Assembly (NCBI GenBank): GCA_031771865.1
Contig: JASISA010000022.1
Coordinates: 1,550,001-1,614,000 of the forward strand
Length of the DNA: 64,000 bases
Direction of reading: 5' to 3'
Origin: Nothophaeocryptopus gaeumannii
Taxonomy: Eukaryota; Ascomycota; Dothideomycetes; Mycosphaerellales; Mycosphaerellaceae
A model generated the notes under the pieces. That model searched no databases, was not told where the DNA came from, and saw only the letters and a list, made by a program, of their open reading frames with translations. Both the position numbers and the translations under genes were made by a program. Below are positions 12,544 to 22,503 of this stretch, piece by piece; the stretch's first letter is position 1; every line of letters begins with the position of its first letter.

Positions 12544-12932
12544 ATTGGGACGGCGGTTGAGGTTGTTAGCTTTATTTTCAATGTACACAAGTAATGATCA
12601 ATTGACCATCTTGCTGTAGTCTTTGGTGAAAGCAAATTGGAATGCTTTGTACAAATTCGGATTTCGTATCGTATATAGACAGCTTAGGCTCTTCGCATCG
12701 AAGACATAGGAAAGACGCTGCTAGTGCTTCGTCCTCACATCGCAGCATATCGATACCGCATCCGCACTCAGGTCCAGAAAACGACCGTGCGTGCTTATCA
12801 CTTCTTCTCACTCTCGCTCGCGTCCCCATCATCATCGCTCTCGTCCACTCCGCCTTCTTCCTCCCACTCACTCGAACCTGTCAACTCCTGCAACAGCTTT
12901 TTCCCTCTCGTCAACCTCCTCTTCCGTTTCCC
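12544..12932. other. Convergent 3' intergenic region
   Basis: Lies between the stop codons of the MACPF relic and MPC2. It is pyrimidine-rich, and I see no gene in it. Confidence 0.5.
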
Positions 12933-13561
12933 CTAAGATTTCCCAGTCAACTTAGCCTCAACCTCCTTGACCGCTCCCTTCAACTCCTTCCCCTCCTCCT
13001 TCGCCTCATCCTTCAACTCCTGCCCCAAAGTCTCATTCTTCACACTTTGCTGGTACATCAAAACTCGCGTGGTTTGGGTTGCACCGACGCAGAAGAGGAG
13101 GAAGTTTACAGACGCGAGGAAGAGGTTGCGGGGCTTGATTACGAAACACCAGCGGGTCCAGATTAGGCCGGTGGCCATGAGGGCGGCGTTTTGGGAGAGG
13201 GAGAGGGCAGATGCGGGACGGGCGAAGTCGGCGGCGCCGGCGAGAACGAGGCCCCACTGTGAAACAAAGTCTTAGCAGTCTGTTTGGGAGTGTGTTTGAG
13301 GTAGGCATAGCTGTTTCCGTAGCTCCAATGCCCCTTCAAGTGGATAAGACGAACCTTCATAATCGGTGCCCAGAAATGAACAGTCTTAGGGCCAACTGGG
13401 GAGTTCCATAGCTTCTGGAAACCGCTTTGCTCGACCTTTGATGCCTCTGTCGCTGTCTTTGTCGCGGTAGATTGCAGCCTTCGCTGTGTGAATCGGACGT
13501 TTTGGCGGATGACTGGGCGGAAGGAGGTTTGCGCCGCGCGCAGGCCGAAGCGCATAGACAT
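12933..13561 (-). CDS. mpc2: Mitochondrial pyruvate carrier subunit 2
   Basis: Complement of 12933-13256 and 13355-13561, 176 residues, with a 98-nt GT-AG intron. MPC2 pairs with MPC1 in the inner mitochondrial membrane to import pyruvate. An Arg/Ser/Thr-rich N-terminus (residues 1-45) is a plausible targeting region. The core then shows SPVGPKTVHFWAPIMK, split from WGLVLAGAADFARP by the intron. Next comes LMATGLIWTRWCFVIKPRN, then a third hydrophobic segment (LFLASVNFLLFCVGATQ). The FWAPIMKWGL and ARP blocks and the pattern before the last helix match MPC2 rather than MPC1. A Lys/Glu-rich coiled tail follows. The gene is intact and housekeeping in character. Confidence 0.93.
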
Positions 13562-14484
13562 GTTGGGTGGCCCTGAAGCGATTGTTCGTGTCAGGAGTTA
13601 GAGTGGTGTTGGCGGCGGAGTGGAGATCGACGGCGAGGTGATCTTGAAGAGAGGTGAGAGGTGAGGTGCTTGCTTTGTCGTCGGGCGGGCGGGCAAGGTC
13701 GATGCCAAGACTTTCGGATGGTGGAGATAGAGCTGCTTACCACCCTCTCGCGGCATTGCATCGCGAACTCACTGCAGCTGCCAAAGATCTACATATCAGA
13801 CCCTTCGTTCTGCCGGGTTCTTTTGCATTGGCGTTGGACAGTAAGACAAGATGTCGGGCAAATACGTCTTCACAAAGGGATTGAAGGAGCTGCGCTTTCT
13901 CCACTGCCAGACTTCAGAGCACTCCAATGCCGTCCGGTAGGCATACCGAGTGTCGTGCAAATGGAGAGGAGCATTGGCTAATCGTATATTGTACTACAGA
14001 TCATTCCTGACACGCGCATACCCGACCATGAAGCACCACAACCCACACACCCCGATCCTGATCCGAGAAGCGTTGAACATTGAGCCGAGAGTATATGCGC
14101 GGTATGAGTTTGGCCAGGAGAAGGTGGCAGATCTGAAGGGTAAGGGAGAATCAACACAATGGAGGGGTGCGAAGAAAGACACTGACACTCTGCAGGACTG
14201 GACGGCAAAGGAATCGAGGACAAGGTCTCATCATTGGTCAAGGGACAATAAGTCAGCTCGATACTGCGGGACCAACAGGGAAGAGCGAAAAAGCCATCTG
14301 AGCACGATGTACGCTTTGTGTACATATGTACGATACCCAAAAAGATACGACGTGAAGAGCAGCGAAACGATACACTCAAGCCAGAACTACGTGCGACACG
14401 AAGACACTAGAGATACGACGAATGAGGTAGGAGTTGCAAAAGATTGTGGTTCTCTGACGACTACAGCTTTGCTTCCACCCCAAG
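13562..14484. other. Intergenic region
   Basis: Holds the MPC2 promoter and the 3' flank of the dioxygenase gene. A long open frame on the plus strand (13950-14705) overlaps the dioxygenase antisense and has no domain, so nothing is called here. Confidence 0.45.
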
Positions 14485-15528
14485 TCACGCTCCAATCTCT
14501 CCAAATCGATATTGCGCCCAACTCGTACTCCCCTCCGGCAACGTCCAAAACCTCCTCCCCTCCTCCTCGCTGGCAGCACCGGCCGCCACATAGATTGGGA
14601 AGAGGTGATCAAAACTCGGATGCGCCCTCCTCGCATCTTTCCTTGTCAACAACTCCGCCATGGCCTCTTGTCTTGCCTGGGGACTTTGCTCTACCGCGTC
14701 TCTGAGAGCTTCGTCAAAGCTGACCGTATAATCCATTGGACCAGGCTGCATCGAAGCTTTCCACATATCACGAATGTTGTGGACAGCCATTCCGGAACAT
14801 ATGATTTGGACGCCCTCATCTCTCAGCGGAGACAGCGCTCTCCCCAGGTTGTAGTGCATGTCGGGAAATTCGTCGCCGAAAATGGAGACTTGGACGATGG
14901 GGACGTTTAGGGGATTCTTCTTGGGGTCGAAGGCGCACATGAAACCTGCCCAGACGCCGTGGTCGAGGCCTCTTCGGACGGCTTCGGCTTTGATGCCTTC
15001 TTTGCCGAGTAAGCCTAAGACTTTTTGAGCGAGCTCTGGACTTCCGGTGTTTGGATATTCGAACTCGTAGTAGTGAGGTGGGAAACCGTAGAAGTCATAT
15101 ATGAGCGGCATCGTCTCCGCAGTATTAACTTCAATCGTGTCGCGGTAGCCTTCCCAGTGGGCGGAGAACACAACCACAGCTTTCGGCTTGACTTTTGTGG
15201 TGATCTCCATGCCAATCTCCTGTAGCTTGGCATAGGCTGGGTGGGAAGTTTCTTCCATGATATTCGGCCCTCCATGAGAGAGGAAGTAGACTGGTGTTCG
15301 GGTCATGTTGGCCAGGGATGAGGTTTGGTTGATGGGATAGGTGGATGTGTTGAGTACTGGCGGCTTCTGCGAGGTTCGAATTGCTGTTGTTGCCCGTGTG
15401 ATCGCTGATCTCAAGATAGTGCCCGCCGTTGTCGTTGTTTTTGATCCCGAACTGTAGAAGAATGCTGATATGAAAGCTAAGAGCAGTCCGGTGAGAAGTA
15501 GTCTGAACCAAGGAAAGGATGAAGGCAT
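14485..15528 (-). CDS. LigB/DODA-type extradiol ring-cleaving dioxygenase, membrane-anchored
   Basis: A single-exon protein of 347 residues. The catalytic domain (about 77-347) belongs to the class III extradiol dioxygenase (LigB) superfamily, DOPA-dioxygenase type, which opens catechol rings using a metal ion. Candidate metal or catalytic histidines are visible in SHGGP (H85), VFSAHWEG (H124), LDHGVWAGF and GMAVHNIRDM, and the family's C-terminal HPSFDHLFPIYVAAGA is present. Unusually, residues 1-25 form an N-terminal membrane anchor (LLLTGLLLAFISAFFY), followed by a Thr-rich stalk. Met75 lies directly before the domain, so a soluble form of ordinary length (273 residues) could arise from a downstream start. 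The gene is divergent from the acyl-protein thioesterase. The natural substrate cannot be read from the sequence. Confidence 0.88.
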   Translation of the reverse strand: MPSSFPWFRLLLTGLLLAFISAFFYSSGSKTTTTAGTILRSAITRATTAIRTSQKPPVLNTSTYPINQTSSLANMTRTPVYFLSHGGPNIMEETSHPAYAKLQEIGMEITTKVKPKAVVVFSAHWEGYRDTIEVNTAETMPLIYDFYGFPPHYYEFEYPNTGSPELAQKVLGLLGKEGIKAEAVRRGLDHGVWAGFMCAFDPKKNPLNVPIVQVSIFGDEFPDMHYNLGRALSPLRDEGVQIICSGMAVHNIRDMWKASMQPGPMDYTVSFDEALRDAVEQSPQARQEAMAELLTRKDARRAHPSFDHLFPIYVAAGAASEEEGRRFWTLPEGSTSWAQYRFGEIGA

Positions 15529-15861
15529 AATCGACGTGACCTCAATATCTATACGAGCTGGGTAGATGTTCCTTTGAACTTACAGATCTTCTTTCCTATC
15601 CCATCTAGGCTTTTCGTGCCGTGCTTTGTTGCGGTTTGTCAGTCCTCGGTCTTCTGGAAGGCAGTGGTGTGACGAAGCGCGGCGGCTTTCCGCGCCGAAC
15701 TTGAGGTTTGAGAACATCACCTGTAGTTCACCGTTTGAGCCCCACCACCATTCCTCCGACTAGGAACAAAGCTCTCGGCGATATTGAACTTCACTTCATC
15801 GCGGACGAAGAGCTGATACAACACTCGGCGACATCAAGTCGACATTATCAAGCCGCCAGTC
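15529..15861. promoter_or_regulatory. Shared divergent promoter region
   Basis: A 333-bp interval between the start codons of the dioxygenase (minus) and the thioesterase (plus). It must hold both promoters and 5' UTRs. I see no clear TATA box or long repeat. Confidence 0.45.
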
Positions 15862-16732
15862 ATGGCAGCCTCAGGAGCCGCGGCGTTGGTCATGCCAGCC
15901 TTGAAGCGACACACATCGACGGTGATAGTCGCGCATGGCTTAGGAGGTGAAGCTCCCTAGTCCTTCACCACTGCAGTCAGTATGGACAGACATAGCTGAT
16001 TTGGAGACAGACAGTGGTGCAGGATGGTAAGGACCGATAGATCTCTTGTACCTCTTCGTGCCCTTCTCATTCTCACGGCTTCATACACCTGTCTTCGCTA
16101 CTGATGCTTGACAACATAGGTACTTCCTCGCCGAAGAGTACAGGCGCAAGAATCTCTTCCCCGAAACCAAATTCGTCTTCCCGAATGCGCCGAACATCCC
16201 GATCACAGTCAATATGGGCATGCGAATGCCAGGCTGGTACGACATCACCGATTTCAGCGACCTCGCGAACCGTTCCGAAGACGAAGAAGGCATCCTACGC
16301 TCGCAAAAAGTCTTCCACAACTTGATACAAGAGGAGATCAAAGCCGGCATCCCAAGCGAACGCATCGTCCTAGGAGGGTTCAGTCAAGGCGGAGCCATGA
16401 GCCTTATGGCAGGCATAACAGCCCCTCAAAAGCTAGGAGGTATCTTTGGTCTCTCCTGCTACCTTCTCCTGCAAGGCAAAGTGCGCGACCTCGTCCCGAA
16501 AGAGAGTTTCAACCGAAAGACGCCCATCTTCATGGGTCACGGCGACGCAGACCCAGTGGTCAAATATCCTTGGGGCAAGGCTACGGCGGATACATTGAAG
16601 GAATGGGGGTATGAGGTGGACTTCAGAACGTATAAGAACTTGCCGCATAGTGCTGCGCCGCAGGAGATTGAAGACCTGGCGAAGTATTTGACGGAGAGGG
16701 TTCCGGATCTGGGAGAGAAAGGGACTTTGTGA
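15862..16732 (+). CDS. Acyl-protein thioesterase 1 (serine hydrolase)
   Basis: Join of 15862-15946, 16011-16026 and 16120-16732 gives 237 residues, including a 16-nt micro-exon (DSGAGW) needed for the family motif HGLGDSGAGW. It is an alpha/beta hydrolase that removes palmitate from cysteine residues of membrane-associated proteins. The catalytic triad is visible: Ser122 in GGFSQGG, Asp178 in HGDADPVV and His210 in NLPHSAAP. The length fits the family. The stop is TGA followed by CTG. The same frame stays open for 46 more codons that encode a transmembrane segment (see the next entry), so a longer membrane-bound form is possible. The start Met is the first that joins in frame through the micro-exon. 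Confidence 0.9.
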
Positions 16733-16873
16733 CTGCCGGCATGGTTGAAAGATGGACTGCAGAAGGAGCCGTATGATGCGGGAGAGGTTAAGATGGCTTT
16801 TGGAGTCGTGGGGTTCTTGCTACTGTGGGTAGTCACAGTGGCGATATGGAAGAGGTTGAGGAAACAGTACTGA
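16733..16873 (+). other. In-frame C-terminal extension after the thioesterase stop
   Basis: Directly after the TGA at 16730-16732, the same frame continues for 46 codons to a second TGA (16871-16873). It encodes a polar linker (LPAWLKDGLQKEPYDAGEVK), then about 18 hydrophobic residues (AFGVVGFLLLWVVTVAIW), then a basic end (KRLRKQY). This is the layout of a tail anchor. An open stretch of this length has roughly a one-in-nine chance of arising at random, so the composition is the stronger evidence. Either leaky termination (TGA-C context) or a nonsense mutation in an ancestral longer gene would explain it. Confidence 0.45.
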
Positions 16874-19120
16874 TAAGGTCGAGAGTGGGCGCCTAGTGCT
16901 TGCCCAGGGAAGGCATTACGACGCTTCTCTTTTTAAAAGACATGAGCGCAGGCATTTGACTGCTGACGAGTACAGAGAAACGAATGAGGCTCGATCTGAT
17001 GTCCGGGTGCGTTCTAAATACATAGACCGTACGCAACGTAAGGCATGCGGATATCGTTAGCAACTCCACGCCACTAACAGCATCACCATTCTGAACAACG
17101 ATGGCGGTCACCTCATCGTCGTGATAGCGCTGATCGTTACTATTCATAGACACCCAGAGAGAGTTCAACATCCTAAGGTGCCGAGCATTTCGCGGTTCTT
17201 TGCGGATCTTCACCATCGCTAGCTATCTCTGTCGCTATCCGCTGCCGCCGCTATCTCGAAGATAGCGCAGAAAGCGCCAGGTAGGTGACGTTTTAGAGGT
17301 GACTGGTACTCCTTGAGAGACAGGCGGCAGGTTGATGGAGTAGCTGGGAAGGTCGCTCGTAATTCTCCAGGCCCTTGAACAATGGTCAGAACGCACTCTG
17401 ACATTTGTTGTAGCCAGAACTGACTGGAAACGAAAACATGGTTCTTCTTCTCCGCGGCATTGGACTTGCGATGACACGATGGAAAAGGTGAGTAGCTCAA
17501 CAAGTTGAGCAGAGTCCAAAGATTGAGATGACTACCCACAACCACAAAGGTTATGTGGTAACACGTTGAGCCAAACCATGAAGGTTAAGTCTCATTTTTC
17601 AAAAGCCCCCGGGGTACCCTCAAGCGACGACCCAGTCAGCTGGCCGACCGACTGTTGGGCAGAACCAACAACACGCCTACAAGCAGATACAATACCTAGT
17701 AACAGCTTGGCATGCCATACTAGCTGAGCTGCTGCAGTCTTTCTAACGATAGCCGCCAATCGATGAAGGACCTATCTCGGCATGCGCACCACCGGGGAGG
17801 TATGTCTTTGTTTCTTTGAGAGGGACAAAGGCATTCTCGCCAGGCACAGAGACAGGTGGACGAACCCCAGGGCAGATGCCACGTTGAACGTGACGATGTT
17901 TTCTCCGACCCTTCATCGATGACGGTGCGGTGTCGAGTTTGATCGCATAAACCCCCAGATTCCGAAATGCAGCTTGCCGGACTGCGACAACAGCCCACGC
18001 GCCAATTGCCAACCAACTCGAGGCAGAGCGGAAATGGTGCGGACACAACCAGAAGCGCTGCTACCGAGAGTCTATTCCGACTCTTCCGAGTCTCATAGCG
18101 GTCAGATCGCTCCCATGCTGACGTGATGCACATTTGGCCTGCAACCTACGACGTATTGTGGCGAAGGGGCAGGGGGCCACTACGCCCATCAAAGCGACGT
18201 GTTTCAGACTCAGAGATGGAGGGAGGAGTCTGCGCGTGGCTGGAACTGGCGTCGCGGCACCTGCCTGGCACCAACAAATTCGAGGCAGAGTAGATCTGGA
18301 TGCGGCCACATTCAGACCGACAACTGCCAAGAGTCTGTAAACGAATCATAACGACGTCCAGATCGCCTCCTGCAATGCGCATTCGTCCGTGTCGTCCCCG
18401 CACGCTCTTACCGCTATGAAACAGTCAGCGAGACCCGAAGTGGTGCAAGGTCGGGGAAAAAAGACTTACTGGGATAGAGAGACTGCAGTCGCCCAAGCCC
18501 CCGAAGCATCACCGTGACGAGTAGCGAGAGCTGGACGAAGTGGTTGGTGTTGGCGGTTGTGCGAAAGGTGGATATCGAGATTTAAGAAGAAAGAAAGTGC
18601 TGACGGGGTCTGGAGGGTATTTGAACTAACGACGCCGAGCACGCACGGGCCATGTTTTGCATGTGAAGCGAGTCGGTCGTCGCGATTTGAGGGGAAGAAG
18701 GCGGACAAAAGCACTCAACACTTCGCGCTCACTATTTAATGATCAGACACCCTTTAGGCGAGGAGGGCTAGAACATTCACTCAGCACCGTGACGCAGGGG
18801 TGCGACCACTAGGTCTTGCGCTCCCTTTGCCAGGGACGTCATCTCTCAACATCTTCGCAGAGCACCTACCCCACTTTCGACACGACTCCCTGCCTTACGC
18901 CCCATCAAACTCTCCAAGCCCTGACAGCCTCACGATCAACCTGCAACGGACACCCTAGCAGCACGCGTTTGCGATCGAGCTTGGAGGATCTGCGCAGGAC
19001 ATACACAACTCTTCGCTCTGGCCTCGAGACTACGCCAACATCGACTCGATCTCTCGCGAGCCTCAATGTAGCTGTATGTAGTGCAGCAGTCAAAGTCAAC
19101 CTTTACAGACTGCACTCATT
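16874..19120. other. Gene-poor stretch with a possible small spliced minus-strand gene
   Basis: No recognisable protein domain is present in these 2.2 kb. On the minus strand there is a good donor/acceptor pair (donor near 18471, acceptor near 18412). An open frame ending at 17743 finishes in a basic, proline-rich tail that could be a terminal exon. I could not join them into one gene, so no CDS is called. Confidence 0.3.
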
Positions 19121-19745
19121 ATGCCGCCCGATGTGGACCTTCGCGACCTGAGCGATGAGGAGAAGCAACGCAAAGTGCGTGGATTCAAAGACGAGCAAGA
19201 CAGTGGCTCCAAGGTCCTCGTGTGGCATGGCAATTCTGAACAGGTATGTGATATCAGCACCTGCTCGGGAAATCTACTAACTTACCTTACAGATTTTGCG
19301 GGCGGACGCAGCCTACAACATTCAGTGGGCTATCGAAGACAGCACGACTACACGTGAAGCTCCGTCCACACCACGGCGTCCAGATCTCGCTAAGGTCGTC
19401 GAATTCACAAAAGCAGATGGCGCAGAACTCGCATTCGTACACGAGCAAAACATCATGCAGCAAGAGAAGGCGCTGAGCTGCCGAAGAAGAAGAAGTGTCA
19501 TGCAAAGCTCAGAGAGCGTTTTACCTGATAGAGGGCCATTGTTGACCACGAGTGTGGCAGCGTTTATGCGTCACATCGAATCGTTCGAGCATTTTCTACC
19601 CGTTTGCATCTCAACCCTCATGTCATCCCCCCAGCAGCCTCGGAACCCCCACACAAGTCCAAATCGGCTCATGATCCGGACACCACTTCTTAAACCCCCT
19701 CACCATAGCCTCCAATGCCTCGTCGTTAATTGGCACATGATATGA
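19121..19745 (+). CDS. Hypothetical protein, C-terminus uncertain
   Basis: Exon 1 (19121-19243) and a second exon from 19293 are separated by a 49-nt intron with a perfect CTAAC branch site, which strongly suggests a real gene. The first part is charged (DLRDLSDEEKQRKVRGFKDE), followed by VLVWHGNSEQILRADAAYN. I do not recognise the family. The open frame runs to 19745, but after about 19475 it lies antisense to the RidA gene and changes in composition. A different frame at 19475-19540 would end the protein in a Lys-rich tail (LPKKKKCHAKLRERF) and stop before the RidA overlap. A one-base change near 19470 is therefore likely. Treat the last 70-90 residues as unreliable. Confidence 0.45.
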
Positions 19746-20037
19746 ATCAACCCCGAATACCTGAGACCAGCCCTGTCCGCCGACGTCTCGCACATTGAGG
19801 TCCACGTTGGAGAACGCTTGATCGATTTGGGCGTTGATTTCGCGGTGGAAGAGGCCGGTTTCTGGGACCCAGCCGCCTGATGATTGGTTAGAAGAGTTGA
19901 ACGCTGGGGATACGTTGTGAGTTACCTTGGCCGGCACATTCGATGCGGTCTCCAATGCGAACTGCTTGGCCGTACTTGAACTTCTGCTCGTTGCGTTCGC
20001 CGACGCCTTTGTAGGCGTAGTATTGGAGGTGAGACAT
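19623..20037 (-). CDS. RidA/YjgF-family protein
   Basis: Complement of 19623-19876 and 19926-20037, 121 residues, with a 49-nt intron. RidA-family proteins deaminate reactive enamine/imine intermediates released by PLP enzymes and protect amino-acid metabolism; some relatives were first named L-PSP endoribonucleases. The sequence has the expected short chorismate-mutase-like fold pattern: GQAVRIGDRIECAGQ, then GGWVPETGLFHREINAQID, AFSNVDLNVRDVG and the C-terminal EPIWTCVGVPRL. The classical substrate Arg in the C-terminal strand is not obvious, so this may be a divergent subgroup with another substrate. The gene is intact and divergent from the E3 ligase gene. Confidence 0.85.
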
Positions 20038-20479
20038 CTTGCTGAGTAGATATGAGGTGTTCTGCTTCGATAATAATGCTCTTGATGAGTACTAGGAAAG
20101 AATACTTATAGCCTTTGCTGCTATCAAGGTTTTTTTTCTCGACACTGAGCCTGTTGGAACATAGTTTTCTTCAAGCTGACTCATTGACTGTTTTTGTACT
20201 GGATCGCACTGGCTTGATGATTCTAGTACTCGGTAAAGAGTCTGGTAGACTCAGTATATTCCAGTTTTTTGGCTCGAAGAAACCGTTTATGCTGTCTAGT
20301 GAGAGTGAGCTGCTTCCAAATGCTTGTCGTTCCTTCCAGATTCGTTGCATGTGATGCGTCTTGGCAACGTCTGTTCGCGTTTGCTCGAATTCGAATTCGC
20401 CCGAACTTCTCAGCCGCGCTTCTCGCACAGTTTCGAAACCCCACCCATCGTCGCCTCTTGCGCGTGCAAAGTCGCCGTC
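20038..20479. promoter_or_regulatory. Divergent promoter region
   Basis: A 442-bp interval between RidA (minus) and the RBR ligase gene (plus), containing T-rich tracts. No specific site can be assigned. Confidence 0.4.
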
Positions 20480-22093
20480 ATGGATCCTTTGGCCCGAGTC
20501 TTGGACAAGGCGGATCCTGAGACAGCCCGTCTGATAATCAGCCTACAGCGAGAGGACCTGAAGGGACTACTCCCAACAGGTGAAGCTGATGCCGGAAGCG
20601 ACAATGCTTCTGACGGCGATGTCGCGATGCGCATGTTCGCCGATGACCTGAAGAAGTGAGTTACTGGTCACGCTGCTTGTGATGAAGTCATGATGTTGAC
20701 GGTATCAAATAGCGAGGCTGCCATCCGAGAGCTGCTTGCATCAGAGCCAGAAGCGCCGCCTGCTGCAGCAGCGACTGCTCCACTAGCCGCTCGACCCATT
20801 CGAGTACCCCAGCCGCCCAGTGCCAGGCAAGCTGTCGGACCCCATACTTTCCCGAGGCCACCGCTTGTCCGTGGTTCTATCTCTACGCCAGCTTCGGGAG
20901 CTCTTGGCAAGCGGAAGCGCGATGTCGAAGACCTTAATAGCCCAGCAAAGCACTCCCGTGGCGATGATACCCTGACTGTATCGCCGCTATCAAAGGTGCC
21001 ACAGGCTCCTTCATCCTTGGGCAAACGCAAGCGCGAGGAAGAAGACCCGACTGCCTGGACAAAGCGAATCAAATCGGATGAAAAGCTCTAATGCATCTGT
21101 TGCCTGAAGTCGGATTACAGCCAGAAGGATGATAGGAGAAAGCCCCGGAGCCGCTTCTACAAAACTGAATGCGAGCACGTGTACTGCGACGAATGCGTCC
21201 AAGAGCTCTTTACTCTGTCCATGACGGATGAGACTCTGTACCCACCACGATGCTGCCGCAATCCTATCCCGACGACGGATATTGAGAAGATGTTGGGCCC
21301 AGAGATGACCGAGAAGTTCACCGACAAGTACGAAGAGCTTGAAGACCCGGCCAAGGTCTACTGCCATGTCTCGACCTGCTCTGCATACATTTCGAAACAT
21401 TTCGAAGGAGAACAGAATTTCCGGTCGCGCTCACTGCCGCCAATGTAAGGCCACGACTTGCTTGAAGTGCAAGGGAGCTGCACATGGCGGGGAATGCCCG
21501 GAAAATGAGGACGCCAAAGCGGTGTTGGAGCTTGCGAAGCAGAACGGATGGAAGCGTTGCAAGCCGTGCGGTCGAATCGTCGAGCACGTAAGTCCAGAAC
21601 TCAGTGCCGAGTCTAGAACTGTCTACTAATATGATGCTGGCAGAAGAAAGGGTGTCGCCACATGACGTGAGTCATCGAACATTATTACAGGTGTTCCATC
21701 TCGTACTAACCACTGAGCAGATGCCCTTGCAAACACGAGTTCTGCTACGTTTGCACCACCCCATGGAAGAACTGCAAGTGCGAGCTTTGGGTTGAGCGAG
21801 ACCTCATATACGACGCCGAGATCGTGGTGACCCGCGAGCAGCAAGGTGATGATGTCGTTGCTATGGCTGAGCATCTTCGCCATAACTACAACTGTCAAGA
21901 TCACGCCTTCACAACGATCTCAGGCGTCTACTACTGCGACGGAGGCGCTGCGTGCACCGCAAGCAGGTCCGGGGCTTTTGGCGGATCCAGTCATGGCCTT
22001 CCCGACAACTGGAAGTACATCCACAGATGCTTGCAATACCATCGTCAGGCGTGTAACCGGTGCTTGGCTCAAATCCGCCAGCGGCAGAGGTGA
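20480..22093 (+). pseudogene. RING-IBR-RING (RBR) E3 ubiquitin ligase gene with stop and frame change
   Basis: RBR ligases pass ubiquitin through a catalytic cysteine in RING2. Exon 1 (20480-20655) and exon 2 (from 20713) encode a disordered N-terminus with paired basic motifs (GKRKRDVED, GKRKREEED). RING1 follows (CICC, CEHVYCDECV, PPRCC), then the IBR zinc ligands (HCRQCKATTCLKC) and RING2 (KKGCRHMTC, then CKHEFCYVCTTPW), over introns at 21588-21643 and 21667-21720. A TAA at 21089-21091 sits immediately before the first RING1 cysteine in an otherwise continuous frame, and the frame changes near 21415 inside the IBR region with no intron. Both lesions would remove the catalytic part. A CAA-to-TAA change would fit a RIP-type C-to-T transition. 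Family identity is firm; inactivity depends on the assembly being right. Confidence 0.8.
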
Positions 22094-22503
22094 ACTGGAC
22101 GGACGACATCGGCCAGGTTGATTCGTCCTTGAACGAGATGTCGAGCGAGTGTTGAGTGGCTTTGTTGAGCTTCAATGTGTATGGCTGGGCGAAGTTAGTT
22201 GTTCGAATGATGATGATGCGGACTATGATGTTCTGAAGGTTGATGCCAGACGCATGAAGTCGTGCTTTACCTTCACCTGCGCCCCCTGCCACGTATATAG
22301 TGCGAGTATAGAGAATATAATAGTCGAAAAGTTAGTAGTAGAAAGGAAATCCGAGGTATGACATTATGGCAACTAGTCACATATAGGGCGCTGCCGAACC
22401 CTGTCACTTGAGCTTGAGCTCATGCACGCTGCATGTGACTGTCCTGTCCTACTATTACACCTTCTATCAACGATCTTACCTCGCATACTACTCCATAGCA
22501 GTC
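22094..22503. other. Intergenic region
   Basis: Promoter region of the BSD-domain gene. No other feature seen. Confidence 0.4.

Noticed and set aside
13950..14705. 251-codon plus-strand open frame
   Set aside because: It overlaps the dioxygenase antisense and has no recognisable feature or coding-like composition.
18595..18690. tRNA-like stretch (gggtatttgaactaacg)
   Set aside because: The T-loop resemblance is weak, and I could not form acceptor, D and anticodon arms.
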